Source of the DNA: an uncultured Oscillospiraceae bacterium
Lineage (GTDB): Bacteria > Bacillota > Clostridia > Oscillospirales > Acutalibacteraceae
Assembly: GCA_949297075.1 (NCBI GenBank)
Contig: CASFRX010000058.1
Span: forward strand, 1 to 64,000
DNA length: 64,000 nucleotides
Direction of reading: 5' to 3'
The first letter of the stretch is position 1. Each line of letters opens with the position of its first letter. Shown here one piece after another: positions 8,131-17,739 of this stretch. The position numbers were made by a program, and so were the translations under genes. The notes under the pieces were generated by a model. The model did no database searches. It was not told the DNA's origin and saw nothing but the letters and a program-made list of their open reading frames with translations.

Positions 8131-8697
8131 ATGAATGTATTCGATTTTGACAACACAATTTATGACGGAGAAAGCTTTATAGATATTTTCCTCATGATTT
8201 TAAAAAGAGATCCGTCCCTTTTAAAATATACGCCCTATATGCTTTCCGGTGTAATTCAATATAAGCTCGGCACCCTCAGGTTTGATACTGCATTCGCCAA
8301 ATATTCAAAGTATTTTGAGGAATACATTGTAACTCTAAAAGATTATGACGGACTTGCCGTAGAATTTTGGGATAAACACATGGATAAAATCAAGCCGTTT
8401 TACAAAGATATTCAGCAGGAGGACGATTTGGTTATTTCCGCTTCGCCTGAAATTGTAATAGCGGAAATTTGCCGAAGATTGGGCATCAAAAACTATATAG
8501 GCTCTGTTTTCGACACTCAGACGGGCAAAATTGAAAGAGTATGTTTCCGTGAGAAAAAGATTGACGCTTTCTTTGAACGCTACCCTGACGGAAAGATCGA
8601 CTGCCTTTATACAGATTCTATGCACGATAAGCCACTCATGGATATTTCGGAAAAGGTATTTTTCGTAAAGGGCAACAAAATAAAACAAATTAAATAA
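8131..8697 (+). CDS. HAD superfamily phosphatase (subfamily IB, SerB-like)
   Basis: 188 residues. Motif I is VFDFDNTIYDG at residues 3-13 (nucleophile Asp and acid/base Asp), motif II is VISASPE, and motif III/IV is LYTDSMHDKPLM. This is the HAD-IB phosphoserine-phosphatase-like layout, with a helical cap between motifs I and II. The substrate is a small phosphate ester, not predictable from sequence. AAGGAG precedes the ATG. It appears to be monocistronic. Confidence 0.85.
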   Translation: MNVFDFDNTIYDGESFIDIFLMILKRDPSLLKYTPYMLSGVIQYKLGTLRFDTAFAKYSKYFEEYIVTLKDYDGLAVEFWDKHMDKIKPFYKDIQQEDDLVISASPEIVIAEICRRLGIKNYIGSVFDTQTGKIERVCFREKKIDAFFERYPDGKIDCLYTDSMHDKPLMDISEKVFFVKGNKIKQIK

Positions 8698-8708
8698 GCG
8701 CAAAAATG

Positions 8709-8742
8709 AAGCTTGAAGCAGAGTATCATCCGCTTCAAGCTT
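8709..8742. terminator. bidirectional terminator between convergent genes
   Basis: An 11-bp stem AAGCTTGAAGC / GCTTCAAGCTT (8709-8719 with 8732-8742). T-runs on both strands serve the HAD gene (+) and the wall protein at 8807 (-). Confidence 0.85.
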
Positions 8743-8806
8743 TTAGTTTTCCGCAACATTAATATATCACGGTTTCAGGGGGAGATAAAAAACTATGATT
8801 TATTTA

Positions 8807-9541
8807 TTATTCCTCATCCTTACGCTTTGCAAGAACAAAAGCTGTTGTGCCGCCGAGGCCGAGCACTGCCGCTGCTGCAAGGCTTGCGCCAAGAGCAATA
8901 CCGGTATCGGGTGTGCTTTCGGAGCTGTCGCTGTTTGAACCGTTGTTTACATCATCTGCAACAGTTGTTTTGTCAGAAGAACCGCCGCCGAAAATGAGGT
9001 TGCTGAGCCATTCAAGCAAATCGCTTGAGGTGATACCGTTGATAATATCGCCGTAGCCAAGGCCCATAGCCTCAAGCTTCTCATAGAGGGCATCTGCATA
9101 GGCAGGGATATCAGTAAAGCTTTCAATTCTGGGGAGACCGAGAGCCTCGTTGATATCGTTGATGGTATCCTTAACCTCTGCAAGGTCAATCTGACCGAGG
9201 AGCTTAACAATAAGGCTGATTACATCAGACTTTGTAGGCTCTTTTGTTGTTTCTTCCTCAGAAGAGCTTGCTTCCTCTGTGCTGCTCTCTTCCTCGTTTG
9301 TTGTTGCTTCGCTTGTAGAAGCCTCTGCAGTTGTGCTTTCAACAGTTGTGTTCTCAACTGTCGTGTTCTCAACTGTCGTGTTCTCAGCTGTTGTGCTTTC
9401 AACTGTTGTGCTCTCAACGGTTGTGTTTTCTGCTGTGCTTTCTTCGGCTGTAGTTTCTTCGCCTGCCGCAAAAGCTGTTACGCCGAGAGAAAAGCACATT
9501 GCTGCAACAAGAAATGCTGCAATAACTTTCTTGAGTTTCAT
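8807..9541 (-). CDS. Thr/Glu-rich secreted protein with C-terminal wall-sorting signal
   Basis: 244 residues from the ATG at 9541 (GGAAAGGA upstream). A signal peptide (about 1-26, ending FAAGEE) is followed by about 75 residues of low-complexity Glu/Ser/Thr repeats of the kind ENTTVESTT. Then comes a helical domain of ~85 residues that I do not recognise (contains KLLGQIDLAEVKDTINDIN) and a Ser/Asn linker. The end, TPDTG, a hydrophobic stretch and AKRKDEE, resembles an LPXTG-type sortase signal with a variant motif. The T/E region is probably a wall-spanning, possibly glycosylated stalk. Confidence 0.75.
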   Translation of the reverse strand: MKLKKVIAAFLVAAMCFSLGVTAFAAGEETTAEESTAENTTVESTTVESTTAENTTVENTTVENTTVESTTAEASTSEATTNEEESSTEEASSSEEETTKEPTKSDVISLIVKLLGQIDLAEVKDTINDINEALGLPRIESFTDIPAYADALYEKLEAMGLGYGDIINGITSSDLLEWLSNLIFGGGSSDKTTVADDVNNGSNSDSSESTPDTGIALGASLAAAAVLGLGGTTAFVLAKRKDEE

Positions 9542-9599
9542 TTGCTCAAAATCCTTTCCTTTTTTGTTTTTTGTGCGAAACTGTTTGTTCGACAAAAAC

Positions 9600-9628
9600 A
9601 TACTAACATTCGACAGGGTTTCAGTCAA
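9600..9628 (-). promoter_or_regulatory. promoter of the Thr-rich wall protein
   Basis: On the minus strand: TTGACT (9628-9623), 17-base spacer, TAGTAT (9605-9600), about 60 bases before the start codon. Confidence 0.55.
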
Positions 9629-9710
9629 CGCACAAATATTGGAAAGGCCAAAGAGGTTTTTTAAAAGCTTCCTCTACACTTTTTTTACTAATCCGTAAAG
9701 CTTACAAAAA

Positions 9711-9744
9711 GAGGATGTAAAAAGCTTTCGTTCTTTACATCCTC
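9711..9744 (-). terminator. terminator after the GH5 gene
   Basis: An 11-bp stem GAGGATGTAAA / TTTACATCCTC, followed on the minus strand by a run of five T. Confidence 0.85.
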
Positions 9745-9750
9745 TGTTAA

Positions 9751-11022
9751 TTATTTAAGATTTGCTTCTACATGAGCGGCATAGTGCCCTGTATCAACAT
9801 AAGAATTTTGCGTTTGGATTTTCTCGCCCCATTTGCGTGCGATTTCTTCATAAGAATCGGTCTTGATTTTCGCTCTTTCAAAGCCGTCTGCCGCACCTCT
9901 CAAGCACCAATCGGAGCTCCACATTCCGTGGTTTGCCGCCTTGTAGGTCCAGAGGAACCAGCTGTATTCATACTTTTTAAGGGACTTGAAGCAGCCCTCC
10001 CATGTTGTTTTTTTGTGTGGATAAAATTCGCCCATCATCAGGGGAACGGTGGGGTGCAAAACCCTCGTAAGCCAAAGGAAAAACGCAAAGATAAAATCGG
10101 AATTATTATAGAAATGAACCTGATAAACAACATTGTCCCAGCCCTTTGTCCATGCCCAAGGCAGAGCAAAGCCTGTCCAGATAGCTTCCATGGTTATAAT
10201 ATGGTCAGCATCAACCTTGCGGACGGTTTCATAAAGGCGGGTATAGATAAATTCGTTATTTACTCTTCTTGTCAGCTCGCCGCAATCCACATCGCACATA
10301 GGCTCGTTGAGAAGGTCATACATTGCAACAGCAGGGTTGCCTTTAAAGCGCAGAGCTATTTCAGTCCACAGCTCATCGGTCAAGGTGCGGTAAAATTCGC
10401 CCTCTTCCGTTTTGTCATAAAGGCCGCAGCTATTACCCTTGCCGCTATGAGGGGCGTCGCTTTGGAAACCGGGTGCGCCGTGCATATCCAGCACAACATA
10501 AATTCTTCTTTCGGCACATTCCTCAACTACCCATTCAAGCTTAGATAAATCCCAATTTCCGTTTTTGTCGAGGATTTTTGTGCCCTTATCATCGGAATAG
10601 AAATTCCTGTACCAAAAAGGAACGCGAACGCTGTTAAAGCCCATTTCCTTGATAATATCAAGGTCGGCTTCGGTGATGAAATTATCTTCATATGTATTCA
10701 TCAGCTCATATGCTTCTTTTCTTCCGAAACGCTCAATAAGAGTTTCCAGCATTTCGTAGTGGTCGGAAACCTCCTCATAGGGGCAGAGCCAATCCTCCTG
10801 AATGAGCCATCCGCCAAGGTTCACACCTTTGAGGATAACCTTTTCGCCCTTTTGGTTAAAGATATCCGTTCCCTTAACCTTCAGAAAATCCTCCTGAGTA
10901 AAAGCGCCGTTAATTGAAGCTTCAGCCTCTTTTTTTTCAGCCGCAAAGCCAACAACGCCAAGCTGCAATGCAAAAACGAGGCTCATGAGCAAACATAAAA
11001 CTTTTCTTCCGGTTTTCTTCAT
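9751..11022 (-). CDS. secreted glycoside hydrolase family 5 (endoglucanase/beta-glucanase type)
   Basis: 423 residues: a signal peptide (1-27, LGVVGFAAE), a short linker, then one (beta/alpha)8 GH5 catalytic domain with no obvious binding module. Visible marks are LKGVNLGGWL, the acid/base Glu in YDLLNEPMCD (E240), and the nucleophile Glu in MMGEFYP (E332). GH5 enzymes cleave beta-1,4, beta-1,3 or mixed-link glucans and mannans; the exact substrate cannot be told. AAAGGAG precedes the ATG. It lies 24 bases after the acetyltransferase gene, so it is probably co-transcribed with it and the DUF362 gene. Confidence 0.85.
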   Translation of the reverse strand: MKKTGRKVLCLLMSLVFALQLGVVGFAAEKKEAEASINGAFTQEDFLKVKGTDIFNQKGEKVILKGVNLGGWLIQEDWLCPYEEVSDHYEMLETLIERFGRKEAYELMNTYEDNFITEADLDIIKEMGFNSVRVPFWYRNFYSDDKGTKILDKNGNWDLSKLEWVVEECAERRIYVVLDMHGAPGFQSDAPHSGKGNSCGLYDKTEEGEFYRTLTDELWTEIALRFKGNPAVAMYDLLNEPMCDVDCGELTRRVNNEFIYTRLYETVRKVDADHIITMEAIWTGFALPWAWTKGWDNVVYQVHFYNNSDFIFAFFLWLTRVLHPTVPLMMGEFYPHKKTTWEGCFKSLKKYEYSWFLWTYKAANHGMWSSDWCLRGAADGFERAKIKTDSYEEIARKWGEKIQTQNSYVDTGHYAAHVEANLK

Positions 11023-11046
11023 ATTGATTATCTCCTTTCTTAGATC

Positions 11047-11676
11047 TCAGGTATTGTCTGAGTAAATTTCAGCCATCACATCAGGCTCAAATTCTTGCCT
11101 TTTAAAAAAGTATCTCTTATCTTCCTGTGTAATCTCACGAAGCACACGACAGGGATTTCCTGCCGCAACAACATTTGCAGGTATATCTTTTGTAACCACA
11201 CTGCCTGCGCCGATTACCGTATTATCCCCGATTGTTACGCCCGGAGTTATGACGCTGTTGCCGCCAACCCAAACATTACTTCCGATTTTAACAGGGATAC
11301 CGTATTCATATCGGCTGTTGCGCGCCTCATGGTGAACGGGATGACCTGCGGTATAAACGGCAACATTGGGAGCGAACATTACATTATCGCCTATCTCAAC
11401 CTTTCCCACATCTAAAATCATGCAGTTATAATTGGCAAAAAAATTATCGCCAACGAAAATATTGTAGCCGTAATCACAGTGAAAAGGCTGACAGACTGTG
11501 CAGTTCTCACCTGTTCCCCCTGCTATATCCGCAAAAAGAGCTCTCAAATTATCAAGGTCGGCAGGGTCAGCATCGTTAAAGTGCTTTGCCTTTGTGCGTG
11601 CCGCAAGAACATCTTTCATCAAATCATCATTTATTTTATAGGCTAATGCCTTATCCCGTCTTTCTCTTTGGGTCAT
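11047..11676 (-). CDS. maltose/galactoside O-acetyltransferase (LbH hexapeptide family)
   Basis: 209 residues. It has the N-terminal Maa/LacA-type helical cap, then a left-handed beta-helix built from hexapeptide repeats (IGDNVMFAPNVAVYTAGHP, VWVGGNSVITPGVTIGDNTVIGAGSVV). The conserved catalytic His is in YTAGHPVHHEARN. The C-terminal AAGNPCRVLREI is typical of the family. It transfers acetyl from acetyl-CoA to a sugar hydroxyl. It sits 23 bases downstream of the DUF362 gene and 24 bases upstream of the GH5 gene. Confidence 0.9.
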   Translation of the reverse strand: MTQRERRDKALAYKINDDLMKDVLAARTKAKHFNDADPADLDNLRALFADIAGGTGENCTVCQPFHCDYGYNIFVGDNFFANYNCMILDVGKVEIGDNVMFAPNVAVYTAGHPVHHEARNSRYEYGIPVKIGSNVWVGGNSVITPGVTIGDNTVIGAGSVVTKDIPANVVAAGNPCRVLREITQEDKRYFFKRQEFEPDVMAEIYSDNT

Positions 11677-11699
11677 TTTTTAATCCTCTCAAATTCGGT

Positions 11700-12566
11700 T
11701 CAGTCAATCACAATAAGCTCGTATTCCTTAGAGCCGCAGCCAAGCTCAGCGGCGGCTTCAAGAGTGAGCCAACCGTTGCGTGATTCTATACGCTCTACCA
11801 AGTGGTCACGGCCGGGGTCATTTGAGCTGTAGACCAAATCAAGGCAAGCCTTATCAATGGCAACGGGGTCAAGAGAAGCCAACACGCCAATATCCTTCAT
11901 ACAGGGGTCTTCAGCCTTTGCACAGCAGTCGCAGTCCACAGACATATTTTTCATGACATTGATATAAGCGGCGTTTTCGCCGAAATATTCAATAACACTG
12001 CTTGCGGCGTCTGCCATAGCACGCAGAAAGTCATCATGGTCGCTGGTCCAGAAATTTTCCGTCACACCAACGCCGTGGATATATTTTTTACCGTAAGAGG
12101 ATGCAACGCCGATTGAAAGCTGTTTGAGAGCTCCGCCGTAGCCGCCCATGGGATGACCCTTGAAATGAGAAAGCACAAGCATTGATTTATATGCGGCAAT
12201 GTGCTTGCCCACAAAGTTTTTATCAATAACTTTGCCGTTTTTGATTTCAAGCATAAGGTCAGGACCTCTGGCATCCAGCAAATCCACCTTAAAATGCTCG
12301 CTCCAACCGTGTTTCTCAAGAGTTTCAAGGTGCTTTTCCGTCGTATCTCTGCCGCCGTCATAGGCTGTGTTGCACTCAACAACAGTGCCGCCGACAAAAT
12401 CAATTATAGGCTTGAACATTTCGGGACCTAAAAAATTCTGATTGCCAACTTCGCCTGAATGGAGCTTAACCGCAACCTTGCCCGGCAAGTTTATGCCAAG
12501 CTTTTCATAAAGCTCTTTTATTTTTTCAGGAGTTATTGTTCTGCTGAAATATACTTTTGATTTCAT
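11700..12566 (-). CDS. DUF362 domain protein
   Basis: 288 residues matching DUF362 (VAVKLHSGEVGNQNFLGPE, LSHFKGHPMGGYGGALKQLS, a cysteine-rich segment DCDCCAKAEDPCMKDIG, then SLDPVAIDKACLDLV). Many DUF362 proteins carry extra ferredoxin-type 4Fe-4S motifs. Here only a CDCC plus a single C remain, so cluster binding is uncertain. The function of the family is not established. It is first of a three-gene minus-strand string with the acetyltransferase and GH5 genes, though a functional link is not obvious. Confidence 0.85.
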   Translation of the reverse strand: MKSKVYFSRTITPEKIKELYEKLGINLPGKVAVKLHSGEVGNQNFLGPEMFKPIIDFVGGTVVECNTAYDGGRDTTEKHLETLEKHGWSEHFKVDLLDARGPDLMLEIKNGKVIDKNFVGKHIAAYKSMLVLSHFKGHPMGGYGGALKQLSIGVASSYGKKYIHGVGVTENFWTSDHDDFLRAMADAASSVIEYFGENAAYINVMKNMSVDCDCCAKAEDPCMKDIGVLASLDPVAIDKACLDLVYSSNDPGRDHLVERIESRNGWLTLEAAAELGCGSKEYELIVID

Positions 12567-12650
12567 ATAAATCTCCTATCGCTTTATATCGGTTATATGC
12601 TTTTGTATATAGAATTATATTCCCCTGAACGAGTTTTAAGTATTACATTA

Positions 12651-12679
12651 ACTTTACCATAAATACACTTTATAGTCAA
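12651..12679 (-). promoter_or_regulatory. promoter of the DUF362-acetyltransferase-GH5 string
   Basis: On the minus strand: TTGACT (12679-12674), 17-base spacer, TAAAGT (12656-12651), in the intergenic region between thiC and the DUF362 gene. Confidence 0.5.
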
Positions 12680-12807
12680 TTTAAATATATGAAAAAGCCA
12701 ATCCCGATTTTTCGTCGAGGTCGGCAAATTCTATACTGTAAATTCAAATGTTTCTGCGGTAATTTGCGGTTTTCGCCACAGTTAAATATATAACTGAGAT
12801 TTCTTAT

Positions 12808-14112
12808 TTACAGAATATCAATATACTCTCCGTTAAGAGCCTTGTTCATGCTTCTTACGGCGCAAAACTTTCCGCACATTGAGCAGGTATCCTCGTGCTC
12901 CGGGGCACGGCTGTCACGAATTGCCTTTGCGGTTTCGGGGTCGATGGAGCATTCCCACTGTTTATCCCAATCAAAAATGCGCCTTGCATCTGCCATTTGG
13001 TCATCAAGGTCTCTTGCATGGGGAATTTTCTTTGCGATATCCGCAGCGTGAGCCGCAATTCTTGAAGCGATAATGCCCTGCTTAACATCATCTACATTGG
13101 GCAAAGCAAGGTGTTCCGCAGGCGTTACATAGCAAAGGAAAGCTGCGCCTGAAGCCGCCGCAATAGCGCCGCCGATAGCTGATGTGATATGGTCATATCC
13201 GGGAGCAATATCCGTAACAATGGGGCCAAGCACATAAAACGGTGCGCCCATGCAAATAGTCTGCTGAATTTTCATATTTGCTTCAATCTGATCCATGGGC
13301 ATATGACCGGGACCCTCAACCATAACCTGAACATCCTTTTCCCATGCACGCTTAGTCAGCTCACCCAAACGGACAAGTTCTTCAATCTGGCAAACATCGC
13401 TTCCGTCTGCAAGGCAGCCGGGGCGGCAGGCATCTCCGAGAGAAATCGTAACATCATATTCACGGCAGATATCGAGAATTTCATCATAATACTCATAGAA
13501 CGGATTTTCCCGGCCCGTCATGCTCATCCATGCAAAAACAAGGGAACCGCCTCTGGAAACGATGTTCATTTTCCTCTTATGCTTTTTAATCTGCTCAATG
13601 GTTTTGCGGGTTATACCGCAATGCAGAGTAACAAAATCCACGCCGTCCTGAGCGTGCAGACGGACAACATCAATAAAATCCTTTGCGGTTAGGGTTGCCA
13701 AATCCCTTTGATAGTGAATAACGCTGTCGTAAACAGGAACGGTGCCTATCATTGCAGGACACTCGGAAGTCAGCTTGCGGCGGAAGGGCTGTGTGTTTCC
13801 GTGGGAAGATAAATCCATAATTGCCTCTGCGCCCATTTCAACTGCCGCCATTACTTTTTTCATTTCAATATCGTAATCCTTGCAGTCTCTTGAAACTCCG
13901 AGGTTGACATTGATTTTTGTTCTGAGCATTGAACCTACTCCGTTGGGCTCAATGCAGGTGTGGAGCTTGTTGGCGCAAATAGCCACCTGACCTTTGGCAA
14001 CAAGGTCTCTGATTTCTTCTTCCGTGCGGTATTCTTTTTTTGCAACTGCTTTCATTTCAGGCGTAATGATACCTTTTCTTGCAGCGTCCATTTGTGTTGT
14101 GTAGTTTCTCAT
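12808..14112 (-). CDS. thiC: phosphomethylpyrimidine synthase ThiC
   Basis: 434 residues, the usual length for the Firmicutes type. ThiC is a radical-SAM enzyme that converts aminoimidazole ribotide into HMP phosphate. The C-terminal cluster motif CSMCGKFC (from about residue 410) matches the family CX2CX4C. Other family marks are the [16 protein letters not shown] segment and [14 protein letters not shown]. It is the last gene of the minus-strand thiSFGHEDC operon and follows thiD by 33 bases. Confidence 0.97.
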   Translation of the reverse strand: MRNYTTQMDAARKGIITPEMKAVAKKEYRTEEEIRDLVAKGQVAICANKLHTCIEPNGVGSMLRTKINVNLGVSRDCKDYDIEMKKVMAAVEMGAEAIMDLSSHGNTQPFRRKLTSECPAMIGTVPVYDSVIHYQRDLATLTAKDFIDVVRLHAQDGVDFVTLHCGITRKTIEQIKKHKRKMNIVSRGGSLVFAWMSMTGRENPFYEYYDEILDICREYDVTISLGDACRPGCLADGSDVCQIEELVRLGELTKRAWEKDVQVMVEGPGHMPMDQIEANMKIQQTICMGAPFYVLGPIVTDIAPGYDHITSAIGGAIAAASGAAFLCYVTPAEHLALPNVDDVKQGIIASRIAAHAADIAKKIPHARDLDDQMADARRIFDWDKQWECSIDPETAKAIRDSRAPEHEDTCSMCGKFCAVRSMNKALNGEYIDIL

Positions 14113-14145
14113 TATTGATGCATCCTTTCAAACAGATATTTATTA

Positions 14146-14943
14146 TTAATTTGCAAAACGGGATTTAATATCAAACCCGTGATCCATGGGGCCGCTTCCC
14201 TTGCCGAGATTGAGCATAGCGGCAAGTGCGCCGGTAATATATTCTTTCGCTTTGTAAACCGATTCGTAAAGGGAATAATTTTTTGCAAGATTTGCGGCGA
14301 TTGCGCTGGAAAGGGTACAGCCTGTGCCGTGAGTGTTAGGATTGTCGATCCGCTTGCCCTCAAGCCACTTTATCTTCCCCGATTCATAGAGCAAATCCGT
14401 AGCGTCATTTATTCCGTGTCCGCCTTTTATCAAAACGGCACAGCCATATGCTTCGTTCATCCTTTCAGCCGTTTTGACCATATCTTCTTTTGAATTTACA
14501 GCCATTCCCGTCAGGGCTTCAGCCTCCGGAATATTGGGCGTAATAAGCGTTGCCAGTGGGAAAAGCTCTTTTTCAAGAGTGGCTACGGCATCGGTCTTTA
14601 TCAGCGCCGAGCCGCTTGTTGCAACCATAACCGGATCAACCACTATATTTTTTGCTTTGTAATATGCAAGCCTATCGGCAATCACCCTTATAAGCTGAGC
14701 CGAAGAAACCATTCCGATTTTAACTGCATCAGGGAATATATCTTCAAATACAGCGTCAATCTGTTCTTTCAAAAACTTCTCAGTTGAATCCTGAATTGAT
14801 TTTACACCGGTGGTGTTCTGTGCCGTCATTGCGGTAATTGCGCTCATGGCATAAACACCGTTCAGCGTCATTGTTTTAATATCTGCCTGAATACCGGCGC
14901 CTCCGCAGGAATCACTGCCTGCGATTGATAATGCTGTTTTCAT
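14146..14943 (-). CDS. thiD: hydroxymethylpyrimidine/phosphomethylpyrimidine kinase ThiD
   Basis: 265 residues of the ribokinase fold. N-terminal ALSIAGSDSCGGAGIQADIKT, VVDPVMVATSGSAL, and C-terminal GTGCTLSSAIAANLA with the catalytic Asp region and anion hole. It phosphorylates HMP and HMP-P to HMP-PP, which ThiE then joins to the thiazole. It lies between thiE and thiC; an 82-base gap from thiE has no clear hairpin terminator. Confidence 0.96.
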   Translation of the reverse strand: MKTALSIAGSDSCGGAGIQADIKTMTLNGVYAMSAITAMTAQNTTGVKSIQDSTEKFLKEQIDAVFEDIFPDAVKIGMVSSAQLIRVIADRLAYYKAKNIVVDPVMVATSGSALIKTDAVATLEKELFPLATLITPNIPEAEALTGMAVNSKEDMVKTAERMNEAYGCAVLIKGGHGINDATDLLYESGKIKWLEGKRIDNPNTHGTGCTLSSAIAANLAKNYSLYESVYKAKEYITGALAAMLNLGKGSGPMDHGFDIKSRFAN

Positions 14944-15025
14944 ACAAAAATCCTTTCTTTATATTTGCATTATTTTTGTTGAGCGACAGAGAGTGGTGCC
15001 CCCGGTCTGCCGCTGAAATTATGTT

Positions 15026-15670
15026 TTAAATCTTCTGCTGCCTTGTCAGCTCTTTTGCAATCTCAAGAAGTATTTCTGTTTCGGATTTTGGATTATCTGC
15101 TTTCATTATGGCAGACACAACACAAAGTCCGGCTATATTTACACCTTTTAGTATCTCGGTGTTTGTTTTATTAAGTCCGCCTATGGCATTAACAGGGATT
15201 GGAACCGCTTTACAGATATCTTTTAAAGTATCGACAGATGTAAGTACCGTTTTCACTTTAGTTGTGGTTGGATATATTGCCCCAACTCCAAGGTAATCTG
15301 CCCCTTGTTCATATGCCTCCAAAGCCTGGGGAACAGTTTTTGCAGTAGCTCCGATAATGACATCGCTGCCAAGAATTTTTCTTGCAATATTTATCGGCAT
15401 ATCGCTTTGACCGAGATGCACGCCCTCGGCTCCGATTGCCATGGCAACATCAATACGGTCATCGATGATAAGAGGCACATTATATTTTTGTGTTATAGTA
15501 TGTACTTTATTAGCAAGTGCTATATATTCTCTGGTTGTTTTATCCTTTTCACGAAGCTGAAGAAGTGTTGCTCCGCCATTAAGAGCCTCTTCAATTCTGA
15601 ATAAGAATTCTTCTTCACTAAAAATAGTGCTATCCGTTATAAAATATAGAGTTGAATCAAAATTTTTCAT
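15026..15670 (-). CDS. thiE: thiamine phosphate synthase ThiE
   Basis: 214 residues, TIM barrel. Visible: LLQLREKDKTTREY, PLIIDDRIDVAMAIGAEGVHLGQSD, DYLGVGAIYPTTTK, and VNAIGGL, all typical of ThiE. It condenses HMP-PP with the thiazole phosphate to thiamine phosphate. It lies 15 bases downstream of thiH. Confidence 0.96.
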   Translation of the reverse strand: MKNFDSTLYFITDSTIFSEEEFLFRIEEALNGGATLLQLREKDKTTREYIALANKVHTITQKYNVPLIIDDRIDVAMAIGAEGVHLGQSDMPINIARKILGSDVIIGATAKTVPQALEAYEQGADYLGVGAIYPTTTKVKTVLTSVDTLKDICKAVPIPVNAIGGLNKTNTEILKGVNIAGLCVVSAIMKADNPKSETEILLEIAKELTRQQKI

Positions 15671-15685
15671 TGCTTTTCCTCCGAT

Positions 15686-16939
15686 TTACACATAAAGGTA
15701 ATCGTTTAACACGGGCTGTAAACCTTCATCCGAAATATCCTTATACATCTTAGTCAGACTGCGGTTATCGTCGATTTCAAACTGCTCATCGCCTTGCGTG
15801 TCCTCCGTCTCCTTTCCGCTGTATTTGCTTTCATGGTCTCCGATGCCTGTAGATACACCGGCCGAAACCTTTGTTGCGGCAATTTTTACGATGCCGTTGC
15901 GAAACTCTGCACTTTCACGGGAGGAAACCGTAATTCCCACAAAGGGTAAAAAGATTCGGTATGCGCAGAGAACTTGACAGAGCTGTTTTTCATGAACATC
16001 AAGAGGATTGATGTTTTCGTTATTTATAATCGGACGAAGTCTCGGACATGACAGAGACATTTCTGCATGGGGATATTTTCTTTGAAGATAATAAACATGC
16101 AAGGCGCTTGCAAGGGCGTCTTTTCTGAAATCCGCAAGACCCAAGAGAGCAGAAAAAGCTACGCCTCTCATGCCGCCCCTTAAAGCACGCTCCTGTGCAT
16201 CAAAGCGGTAAGGCCATATGCGCTTATGGCCGAGCAAGTGCAGCTGCTCATATCTGTCAGCGTCATAGGTTTCCTGAAAAACCGTAACATAATCTGCTCC
16301 GCACTCATGCAGATAGCGGTATTCATCAGTATTGACGGGATAAATTTCAAGCCCGACCATGCGGAAATATTTTCTCGCTGTTTTACAGGCTTCGCCGATA
16401 TACTGTATATCGCTTTTGGCACGGCTTTCGCCTGTGAGAATGAGAATTTCTTCCATTCCGCTGTCGGCAATTACTTTCATTTCATGCTCTATCTGCTCGG
16501 TGCTGAGCTTCATTCGGTTAATGTGGTTATAGCAGTTAAAGCCGCAATAAACGCAGTAATTTTCACAGTAATTGGCAATATACAAAGGGGTAAACAAATA
16601 TACGGTGTTTCCGAAATGCTTGCTTGTTTCAAGCCTTGCCCTTTGCGCCATTTGCTCAAGAAAAGGCTCCGCCGCAGGAGAAAGCAAGGCTTTGAAATCC
16701 TCAATACTGCAAGTTTCATGCTCAAGGGCAGCCTTTACATCCTTTGCGGTATATTTTGAATAATCGTAAGAATTCATATGCGCCAAAACATCATCGCAAA
16801 CATCGGACTCTATTTTTTCCATGCCCGGCATATATTCCATATGGTTTTTTCTGAAAGTCGGATCGGTTTCAAGGCGATGTTTTCTTTCAAGCGCTGCCTC
16901 AGATAAAAACTCGGAATCGACAAAAAACTTGTTTTCCAT
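15686..16939 (-). CDS. thiH: 2-iminoacetate synthase ThiH
   Basis: 417 residues. The radical-SAM cluster motif CX3CX2C is at C125, C129 and C132 (YCENYCVYCGF). ThiH cleaves tyrosine to dehydroglycine (2-iminoacetate), the anaerobic source of the thiazole C2-N3 unit; aerobes use ThiO instead, so this fits an anaerobe. It is 11 bases downstream of thiG, its partner in the thiazole synthase complex. Confidence 0.96.
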   Translation of the reverse strand: MENKFFVDSEFLSEAALERKHRLETDPTFRKNHMEYMPGMEKIESDVCDDVLAHMNSYDYSKYTAKDVKAALEHETCSIEDFKALLSPAAEPFLEQMAQRARLETSKHFGNTVYLFTPLYIANYCENYCVYCGFNCYNHINRMKLSTEQIEHEMKVIADSGMEEILILTGESRAKSDIQYIGEACKTARKYFRMVGLEIYPVNTDEYRYLHECGADYVTVFQETYDADRYEQLHLLGHKRIWPYRFDAQERALRGGMRGVAFSALLGLADFRKDALASALHVYYLQRKYPHAEMSLSCPRLRPIINNENINPLDVHEKQLCQVLCAYRIFLPFVGITVSSRESAEFRNGIVKIAATKVSAGVSTGIGDHESKYSGKETEDTQGDEQFEIDDNRSLTKMYKDISDEGLQPVLNDYLYV

Positions 16940-16950
16940 AAACTTACCTC

Positions 16951-17721
16951 TTAGTTACGAAGAAATCCCGTAAGGGGGTCTGATGCGCTTGCCCCTCTGG
17001 TCAGAACTCTGCCAAGACCTGCAAGATATGCTTTTCTGCCTGCCTCAATGGCCTGGCGAAATGCCTGAGCCATCAAAGGAAGATTTCCGGCAGTAGCAAG
17101 GGCTGTGTTTGCCATAATAGCGGCCGCACCCATTTCCATTGCTTCACAGGCCTGAGAGGGTTTACCGATACCTGCGTCAACAATAATCGGAAGGTCAATT
17201 TCATCAATGAGGATTTGAATAAAATCCTTTGTTGCAAGGCCTTTGTTAGAGCCTATGGGAGAAGCCAGAGGCATAACGGCGGCGGCGCCTGCATTTACAA
17301 GGTCTCTGGCAATATTCAAATCAGGATACATATAAGGCATAACAACAAAGCCCTCTTTTGCAAGGATTTCCGTTGCCTTTACGGTTTCCTGATTATCCGG
17401 AAGGAGATATTTTGAATCACGCATAATTTCAACCTTTACAAAATCTCCGCATCCGAGTTCCCTTGCAAGCCTTGCAATTCTCACAGCCTCTTCTGCGTTT
17501 CTTGCGCCGCTTGTATTGGGCAGAAGCGTTACTCCCTTGGGAATATAATCAAGTATATTTTCCCGGTCCTTTGTGTTGGCACGGCGCACGGCAAGAGTAA
17601 TTATCTCGGCACCTGCATCTTTTACCGCCGCTTCAATTAAATTCAAGGAATATTTGCCTGAGCCGAGAATAAAGCGTGAATCAAATTCGCGGCCGCCTAT
17701 GATAAGTTTGTCATTGTTCAT
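16951..17721 (-). CDS. thiG: thiazole synthase ThiG
   Basis: 256 residues, TIM barrel. Marks: [19 protein letters not shown] at the N-terminus, a pair of phosphate-binding regions ([31 protein letters not shown]) and [14 protein letters not shown]. It combines deoxyxylulose phosphate, dehydroglycine and ThiS thiocarboxylate into the thiazole phosphate. It lies 18 bases downstream of thiF. Confidence 0.97.
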   Translation of the reverse strand: MNNDKLIIGGREFDSRFILGSGKYSLNLIEAAVKDAGAEIITLAVRRANTKDRENILDYIPKGVTLLPNTSGARNAEEAVRIARLARELGCGDFVKVEIMRDSKYLLPDNQETVKATEILAKEGFVVMPYMYPDLNIARDLVNAGAAAVMPLASPIGSNKGLATKDFIQILIDEIDLPIIVDAGIGKPSQACEAMEMGAAAIMANTALATAGNLPLMAQAFRQAIEAGRKAYLAGLGRVLTRGASASDPLTGFLRN

Positions 17722-17739
17722 GTTAAAATCCTTCTTCCC

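Noticed and set aside
9279..9698. 139-codon plus-strand frame rich in Val/Ser
   Set aside because: It is the antisense reading of the Thr-repeat wall protein and has no ribosome binding site.
14944..15025. Second TPP riboswitch or terminator between thiE and thiD
   Set aside because: No thi-box elements and no clean hairpin with a T-run are present in the 82 bases.
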